DNA of 64,000 bases from G965240365 sp965240365 (GTDB lineage: Bacteria; Pseudomonadota; Gammaproteobacteria; Eutrophobiales; Eutrophobiaceae). The position numbers were made by a program, and so were the translations under genes. Of the stretch, positions 59,223 to 64,000 are shown one piece after another. How positions within the stretch are numbered: position 1 is the stretch's first letter; each line of letters begins with the position of its first letter. The notes below the pieces were generated by a model. That model saw only the letters and a list, made by a program, of their open reading frames with translations, was not told the origin of the DNA and did not search any database. Location: assembly GCA_965240365.1 (NCBI GenBank), contig OZ251218.1, forward strand, positions 3,472,001 to 3,536,000, read 5' to 3'.

Positions 59223-61154
59223 GTGACCGATAATAATCCGTTTAATGTAAAAGTCGAGTTATCTGACGGTGTAGACAGCGCAGCGCGGTTTTCGGATGCC
59301 AACGGTAATCTTTTGCCGGAACGCCGGGTGCTGCATGAATTGATAACGCAGACAGTAAGCGAACGAAAATTCACAACAATTGGTCTGGAATACGAGACAC
59401 ATCTTGCCAGAGTGATTAAAGACGCAAGAGAGCTTCCTTCTTATAAAGCCCTTGAACAGGCCGGGGACTATAATCCGCAAAAAATCTCCGCGGTATTGGA
59501 TGAAATAAACCTAAAACGTCTTCCGCTTCACGTCCGTGCCGAACAGGTTATGATGGTAACAGGCGGGCCGGGCACGGGAAAAACTTCTATTATGAAGGGC
59601 TTGGAAAAGTCGAAGCCGGAAATTTATAACAACGCCGTACAAATCAATCCCGATCATTATAAAGACCTGCTGGCAAATCCTGAAGGTTTAGGCGCGGCCC
59701 ACGGCACCTACACGCATTCGGAAAGTTCGATGATTGCCGATGATATTATGGGACGGCTGGATGATAAAATGAAAGCGGGGCTTCCCGCGCCGCATGTGAT
59801 GCTGGATATAGGCGCGCCCTATCCAAACCGCGTGGAATTTGCAAAGCAATTCGGACAAATGACTGTTATGACCGGAACTGCGCCGCCTGAGATTACGATA
59901 GAACGGGCTTATAGTCGCGGCTTTGACCGAAATGGCAACATTGTTGACCGTGTTGTTCCAAGCACTGTTGTTCTTGGTGGTACAGCCAAAGCCTCTAAAT
60001 TGTTACCAAATGTTTTCGAACATCCCAATCTTGAATTTACAATGGTAAACACCAACGTGCCAAAAGGCGCGGAAATGCCAATCGTTGCAAAATGGGATAA
60101 TGAAACTCATATTCTTACGGTTGAATATCCCGATACCTTCATGGATTTTGTCGAACGGCAGGATTTAAATGAACTGGCGGAAAGCGCGGACGAGTTGTTT
60201 GAGGGCGTGGAGCACAGCGCGGAATCTCTGGCGCAAAATCTACAGCCTTATACTGATAACGGTATACAGATTGATCTGCTTAACCCGGATGGTGACGTGG
60301 CGGTGTCGATAGATAAAAGCGGCGTTGATATTAAGGCCGACCTGATTACCAATCGCGGGGCCGGATTTATGGCGGATATGGCTGATAATTTTGCCAGGCT
60401 TGGCAAAAGTGGCGGTTTTGTGGCTGGTGTCGCCTTTGGCACATTATCCGGCGTGTTTACACTGGCCGCCGGCGGTTCAAAAGCCGAAGCCGCCGAAGTC
60501 ACTTATGAAGCGGCTGTGCCTTACGGTGAGACCAGCCTTGATCTCCTTGATAATGATATGGAAGCGGCCGCCCGGTCTGCCACCATCGAAACCGCCTCTA
60601 ATCTGGGTTCTTTAGGCGGCGCCGTTGCCGGGGCTGCGACCGGGGCGGCTATCGGCTCGGTTGTGCCTGCCGTGGGAACGACCATAGGCGGCGTGGTTGG
60701 CGGCGTCGCGGGCGCTATAGGCGGAGGCGTCGGCGCGGGCTATATCACAGAAAAAGTCTATGCCAATTTTGCAGCCATAAAAGGCGGCGTAATCGAGGTT
60801 TCGCAAGACGCCATGCATACATTGAGCGCGGCGGCACAAGCGGCAAAAAGCGTCTTCGGTGATACTTGGAACCGGGTAACGGGCCATGATAAGCCGCCCA
60901 TGCATTTAACCGCCGTATTTAACGGTCTGCCGAACACCGTCACCGATGACATGCCGCCCGAAGTGCAATCGCTCATTGAGGTCAAGGCCAACTCAGACCT
61001 GTTTGCGAGGCAGTATGAGGATTTGAAAGCGCAGGGCGGTTTGGAGGCAGTGGCAAAATATATGGCAGACAATCCATCGCCGCCTGAAATAGCACACACC
61101 TATGACCACCAGACCGCGCAGCAAGGAATCTATACGCCCGGCATAAATCTATAA
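59223..61154 (+). CDS. Zeta-toxin-like kinase fused to a glycine-zipper membrane region
   Basis: 643 residues from a GTG start. Residues about 85-290 form a zeta-toxin/P-loop kinase-like domain: Walker A MVTGGPGTGKTSIMKGL, QINPDHYKDLL (the zeta D-x-[FYH] acidic region), and VMLDIGAPYPNRVEFAKQF with MTVMTGTAPPEITIERAYSR. Around residues 385-420 and 460-515 are small-residue-rich hydrophobic stretches, including GGAVAGAATGAAIGSVVPAV and GGVVGGVAGAIGGGVGAGYI, a strong glycine zipper. Classic zeta toxins are about 290 residues and soluble. The fusion suggests a membrane-inserting or secreted effector that delivers the kinase domain. It may phosphorylate UDP-N-acetylglucosamine or another substrate. 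No secretion signal is visible. Confidence 0.75.
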   Translation: MTDNNPFNVKVELSDGVDSAARFSDANGNLLPERRVLHELITQTVSERKFTTIGLEYETHLARVIKDARELPSYKALEQAGDYNPQKISAVLDEINLKRLPLHVRAEQVMMVTGGPGTGKTSIMKGLEKSKPEIYNNAVQINPDHYKDLLANPEGLGAAHGTYTHSESSMIADDIMGRLDDKMKAGLPAPHVMLDIGAPYPNRVEFAKQFGQMTVMTGTAPPEITIERAYSRGFDRNGNIVDRVVPSTVVLGGTAKASKLLPNVFEHPNLEFTMVNTNVPKGAEMPIVAKWDNETHILTVEYPDTFMDFVERQDLNELAESADELFEGVEHSAESLAQNLQPYTDNGIQIDLLNPDGDVAVSIDKSGVDIKADLITNRGAGFMADMADNFARLGKSGGFVAGVAFGTLSGVFTLAAGGSKAEAAEVTYEAAVPYGETSLDLLDNDMEAAARSATIETASNLGSLGGAVAGAATGAAIGSVVPAVGTTIGGVVGGVAGAIGGGVGAGYITEKVYANFAAIKGGVIEVSQDAMHTLSAAAQAAKSVFGDTWNRVTGHDKPPMHLTAVFNGLPNTVTDDMPPEVQSLIEVKANSDLFARQYEDLKAQGGLEAVAKYMADNPSPPEIAHTYDHQTAQQGIYTPGINL

Positions 61155-61317
61155 GAACAGATAGATTGATTTATAGACAAAAAAGCGGGAGTCAGATACC
61201 TCTGTCTCCCACCATCGCGGGTGGCGCTTGCCGCCACTCGCTGACCTGCCGCCTTTTGCCAGCCACATAACCACGGGGTCAGGAACCGGGGGATAGAGCC
61301 TGACATGTAGATGATAA

Positions 61318-61347
61318 TTGACAAGCGTCACTTATCAATGGTAAAGT
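61318..61347 (+). promoter_or_regulatory. Probable promoter of the second HigBA pair
   Basis: -35 TTGACA (61318-61323), 18-bp spacer, -10-like TAAAGT (61342-61347), 17 bp before the GTG start at 61364. TTGACAAGCG...TTATCAA in the spacer forms an imperfect inverted repeat, a likely HigA operator. The 160 bp before it hold only a GC-rich hairpin-forming stretch. Confidence 0.5.
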
Positions 61348-61363
61348 GAAAAAAGGATGTATC

Positions 61364-61642
61364 GTGATTGAGAGTTTTAAGCACAAGGGACTAAAACGCC
61401 TTTTTGAGCATGGGGATTGCAGCAAAATCAACCCGAACCATGTTCAAAAGATTGCGCGTATCCTTGCGCAGCTTGACGCTGCTGAAACGGTCGAACATAT
61501 GCGCCAGCCGGGTTATCGCCTGCATGAATTACATGGAGACTTGCGCGATTTTTATGCCGTTAATGTCTCCGGCAACTGGCGCATCGTATTTAAGTTTAAG
61601 GATGGTAAGGCCAAAGATATTGATTTGGCCGATTACCATTAG
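61364..61642 (+). CDS. higB: HigB-type toxin (RelE superfamily)
   Basis: 92 residues from GTG 61364, the start chosen because AAAAAAGGA lies six bases upstream and HigB proteins begin M-I-x-S-F-x-H-K-G. Blocks: SFKHKGLKRLFEHGDCSKIN, ILAQLDAAETVEHMRQPGYR, LHELHGDLRDFYAVNVSGNW, RIVFKFKDGKAKDIDLADYH. Ribosome-dependent mRNA interferase in the family. The antitoxin gene follows after 17 bp. Confidence 0.92.
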   Translation: MIESFKHKGLKRLFEHGDCSKINPNHVQKIARILAQLDAAETVEHMRQPGYRLHELHGDLRDFYAVNVSGNWRIVFKFKDGKAKDIDLADYH

Positions 61643-61659
61643 GAAAGGAGTACTCAACC

Positions 61660-61950
61660 ATGTCCATGAAGAACCCCCCGCATCCCGGCGCACATGTCCG
61701 GTATGATTGTCTGGACCCTTTGGGGCTGTCGGTAACGGCTGGCGCCAGGGCGCTTGGCGTAACCCGCCAGACCCTCAATAATCTGGTCAATGAGAAGTCT
61801 GGCATTTCTCCGGAAATGGCCATTCGGCTTGAAAAAATGGGCTGGGGCACGGCGGATGGATGGCTGCGCTTACAGATGAACTATGACATCAGTCAGGCCA
61901 GAAAGAACGAGGATCGCATTACGGTGTATCCCCTGCCGGAAACAACGTAG
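61660..61950 (+). CDS. higA: HigA-type antitoxin
   Basis: 96 residues. NPPHPGAHVRYDCLDPLGLS, the HigA N-terminus, then the helix-turn-helix VTAGARALGVTRQTLNNLVN with EKSGISPEMAIRLEKMGWGT and the closing WLRLQMNYDISQARKNED. Normal length. It pairs with the toxin just upstream and should autorepress the promoter at 61318. Confidence 0.93.
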   Translation: MSMKNPPHPGAHVRYDCLDPLGLSVTAGARALGVTRQTLNNLVNEKSGISPEMAIRLEKMGWGTADGWLRLQMNYDISQARKNEDRITVYPLPETT

Positions 61951-62037
61951 GCAGCTAAAAAGCAAGGCATGAGCCATGCCTGTTGCGCTCTTAGTGGCTG
62001 GAATAATCCAGCCGGTCCTGGTTGTTCCGGCGCGGCA

Positions 62038-62135
62038 TCAGGCGCATTGCGCCATTTTCACTCTGCCTCCGGCCCGGCCTTTTTTGGGGCGTCCGAGGGT
62101 GGCGCCGCGTTGTACGGCGGCTTTGAGGCCGTCGA
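62038..62135 (-). pseudogene. Possible resolvase/invertase C-terminal relic next to tRNA-Leu
   Basis: On the minus strand, directly after the tRNA CCA end, the frame reads GTIDGLKAAVQRGATLGRPK and stops. It resembles the ...AGL-AA-ARG---GRP linker to helix-turn-helix of serine recombinases. It has no start and is very short, so this is only a suggestion; it could be chance. Confidence 0.25.
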
Positions 62136-62222
62136 TGGTGCCCGGGGCCGGACTTGAACCGGCATGGCCGTTAAGCCGAGGGATTTTAAGTCCCTTGTGT
62201 CTACCAATTCCACCACCCGGGC
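62136..62222 (-). tRNA. tRNA-Leu (anticodon TAA)
   Basis: 87 nt including encoded CCA. Acceptor GCCCGGG pairs with CCCGGGC; the anticodon stem AGGGA/TCCCT encloses loop CTTAAAA (anticodon TAA). It has a class II variable arm (CGGCTTAACGGCCATG region) and T arm CCGGTTCAAGTCCGG. The toxin-antitoxin cluster lies on its 3' side, consistent with an integration site for past mobile DNA. Confidence 0.97.
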
Positions 62223-62369
62223 CAGACACTGTTTTCAATAGAATCGCATAAAATACAGCGGCTTGTGCGGTTTTTAGCCACTGCTCAATTTATATCCGGA
62301 AAAGACAGGTATTATAGCTGAACGCCGGCACAAGTGGCGAAAATGAGCGCGGCCCTTGTGGGCGCCGGG

Positions 62370-63269
62370 CTAGTTTTTTAATGAACCCAGGGCGCTGCGA
62401 TACTGCTCGGATTCCTCGACCAGCCGCTGTTGTAATTCCGGGCTGGCCAGGGAGTCAAATACCCTGGAGCGGGTATTGAGGTTTAATTTGTCTGCCTGCT
62501 CTTTTATTTCGGCGACCAGCGTTGTCCTTGAGTCCTCTCCTGTCTCTGATACGCCGAAAAATATGCCGCCGATATCGACCGCGAAATGCACATCGCGTAT
62601 TGAGTCGCCTATCACCACGGGCGGAAATGTTTTACCGTTCGCGGCCGTCAGGCGGCGTTGCGCGCGTATCTCGTTGCGCCACATGGCGCCCACGAACCGG
62701 GCCTTGGAACCGTCGGAAGAAGTGCCGGGCGCGCCCACCGCAAAGGCATTGTGCGGCCCAAAGATCCCGTTGCGCCCGAGTCCCAGCTTGTCCACCGAAT
62801 TCAAAAAATCGAATTGTGATTGATAACGATAAGACACCAAAACCATTGAAGAGATGGAGGCAAACTCGGCCAGAAATTGAATATGCGCTTCAGGTACCGA
62901 GTCATATTCAAGATCATCACGTAAATACTTTGTCAACCGGCGCGTGAACAAGCCATTAAAATAATCACTCAAGCAATCCTTGATCTCATCGGTGACCGGA
63001 GTTTCCTGTAATATGCGCTTGATCAATCCCTTCGGGCCGCCGTGACTGCGATACCATTCGCTGCACTTATCTTCGGTTAGAGCCGGCAGCGCCGTCAGTT
63101 GCAGGTGTTTTTTTGCAAATATTAATACCTGCTCATAACAGGATATCGAAATGGCCACACGGCGCCCGGCCGCGTTTGTCGAGGGAATAATAGTGCCGTC
63201 CAAATCAAAGAACACCAGTCTTTTGGGCAGTAAATATTTTTTATAATCAGGGTCAATTACGCTGGTCAT
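62370..63269 (-). CDS. HAD-superfamily hydrolase
   Basis: About 299 residues from ATG 63269. Motif I VFFDLDGTIIPSTNA (nucleophile Asp and acid Asp), motif II near SSMVLVSYRYQ, and motif IV PVVIGDSIRDVHFAVDIG (the acidic pair). The helical cap lies between. It is a phosphatase-type HAD; the substrate is unknown. It diverges from glpK, with about 100 bp between the starts. Confidence 0.8.
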   Translation of the reverse strand: MTSVIDPDYKKYLLPKRLVFFDLDGTIIPSTNAAGRRVAISISCYEQVLIFAKKHLQLTALPALTEDKCSEWYRSHGGPKGLIKRILQETPVTDEIKDCLSDYFNGLFTRRLTKYLRDDLEYDSVPEAHIQFLAEFASISSMVLVSYRYQSQFDFLNSVDKLGLGRNGIFGPHNAFAVGAPGTSSDGSKARFVGAMWRNEIRAQRRLTAANGKTFPPVVIGDSIRDVHFAVDIGGIFFGVSETGEDSRTTLVAEIKEQADKLNLNTRSRVFDSLASPELQQRLVEESEQYRSALGSLKN

Positions 63270-63370
63270 TGTTATTTCAATCTGTGATGAATGTCGGTAT
63301 GCGGCCTTTATTGCAACAAGGCGGATTGTACAATACCATAAACGGCATAATGAAAATACAGTCGCCATAA

Positions 63371-64000
63371 ATGCCGGGTTCAAAAAAAATTCTCTCCATT
63401 GATCAGGGAACCACCAGTAGCCGGGCCATTGTGTTTGAAGCGGACGGCCGCATAGCCGCTATCGGTCAGCAGGAATTCAAGCAATATTACCCTCAAAACG
63501 GCTGGGTCGAGCACGACCCGGAAGAAATATGGCAAAGCGCCCTGAGCGTTTGCCGGCAGGTTTTGGCCGAGCAAAATAACGGCAAAGAGATCGCCGGCAT
63601 CGGCATTGCCAATCAACGCGAGACCTGTATTGTCTGGGATCGGGCAACGGGCAAACCGGTCTATAACGCCATTGTCTGGCAGGATCGGCGCACCGCTGCG
63701 CGCTGTGACGCCCTGCGAAAGCAGGGTTATGAAGACCTCATAGCACACAAGACCGGACTTAAACTCGATCCTTATTTTTCAGCCAGCAAAATAGGCTGGA
63801 TACTGGAACAAATACCGGCCGCGCGTTCCAGAGCGGCAGCCGGAAGTCTGGCCTTCGGCACCGTTGATTCCTGGCTGATCTGGAAACTCACGGGCGGCAA
63901 GCTGCACGCAACCGACGCCAGCAACGCATCGCGCACCATGCTGTTTAATATTCATAACTGCGAATGGGATCAAGAATTGCTGGAAATTTTTAATATCCCC
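63371..64000 (+). CDS. glpK: Glycerol kinase, 5' part (runs off the window)
   Basis: The first 210 residues of GlpK, open to the window end. ILSIDQGTTSSRAIVFEADG is the N-terminal phosphate-binding motif, GWVEHDPEEIWQS and GIANQRETCIVWDRATGKPV are family blocks, and NAIVWQDRRTAARCD and DPYFSASKIGWIL follow in the expected order. It phosphorylates glycerol to glycerol 3-phosphate. ATG 63371 puts the motif at residue 8. No glpF is seen upstream; it may lie downstream, outside the window. Confidence 0.93.
   Translation, partial: MPGSKKILSIDQGTTSSRAIVFEADGRIAAIGQQEFKQYYPQNGWVEHDPEEIWQSALSVCRQVLAEQNNGKEIAGIGIANQRETCIVWDRATGKPVYNAIVWQDRRTAARCDALRKQGYEDLIAHKTGLKLDPYFSASKIGWILEQIPAARSRAAAGSLAFGTVDSWLIWKLTGGKLHATDASNASRTMLFNIHNCEWDQELLEIFNIP

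Noticed and set aside
61969..62251. Short plus-strand frames across the tRNA-Leu
   Set aside because: They run through the tRNA gene and show no protein motif.

Overview
The window looks like a chromosomal segment of a gammaproteobacterium with many decaying insertion sequences. A gammaproteobacterial origin is inferred from SohB, AvtA, a Slp-type lipoprotein, a DUF2333 protein, GspD and HemP-HmuTUV. No rRNA is present and one tRNA (Leu, anticodon TAA) was found.

Layout. 0.1-4.2 kb: an McrBC-type modification-dependent restriction system whose mcrC is split by an IS5-family element. 4.3-13.7 kb: an IS graveyard (IS30, IS110, IS701, two IS481 types, IS4, three IS5/IS427-type copies), with nested and truncated elements and host-gene stubs (an M81-peptidase start and an unidentified broken gene). 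14.1-24.3 kb: a compact nine-gene operon for valine and branched-chain keto-acid catabolism (mmsA, acyl-CoA dehydrogenase, HIBYL-CoA hydrolase, mmsB, enoyl-CoA hydratase, BCKDH E1 alpha, E1 beta, E2, E3). Its upstream region has been replaced by IS debris. 24.3-25.4 kb: IS701 and IS481 fragments and a LysR tail. 25.7-30.7 kb: cold-shock protein, sohB, avtA, glycerate kinase and an M28 peptidase. 30.8-34.0 kb: a Fur-box-preceded haem uptake cluster (hemP, hmuTUV), then a Slp lipoprotein. 34.9-41.6 kb: a livKHMGF branched-chain amino acid ABC operon with an M20 peptidase and an XRE-cupin regulator. 41.8-46.0 kb: DUF2333, DUF2237, a possible toxin-tip/immunity remnant, IS debris and a broken MFS gene. 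45.9-50.5 kb: alcohol dehydrogenase, TonB receptor and a MetF-like protein. 50.6-56.5 kb: alanine dehydrogenase relic, gspD, asmA-like gene and a radical SAM gene. 56.5-62.2 kb: a toxin-antitoxin cluster (AbiEii-like pair, two HigBA-type pairs, and a large zeta-toxin-like protein with a glycine-zipper tail) ending at tRNA-Leu. 62.4-64 kb: HAD hydrolase and the start of glpK.

The outstanding feature is a 19-bp perfect palindrome, CCTGCCTGCWGCAGGCAGG. It occurs 27 times (four copies are variants), and 26 copies lie in IS-derived DNA and one in an IS-end-bounded remnant; none is in an ordinary host gene. Removing exactly 19 bp restores the transposase reading frame at many sites. Two occupied/empty comparisons within the window show that the palindrome was inserted precisely, with no target duplication. 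Because 19 is 3n+1, each insertion shifts the frame. Other copies sit exactly at deletion or fusion points between IS fragments. I know of no described bacterial element of this kind, and no candidate mobilising enzyme is visible here.
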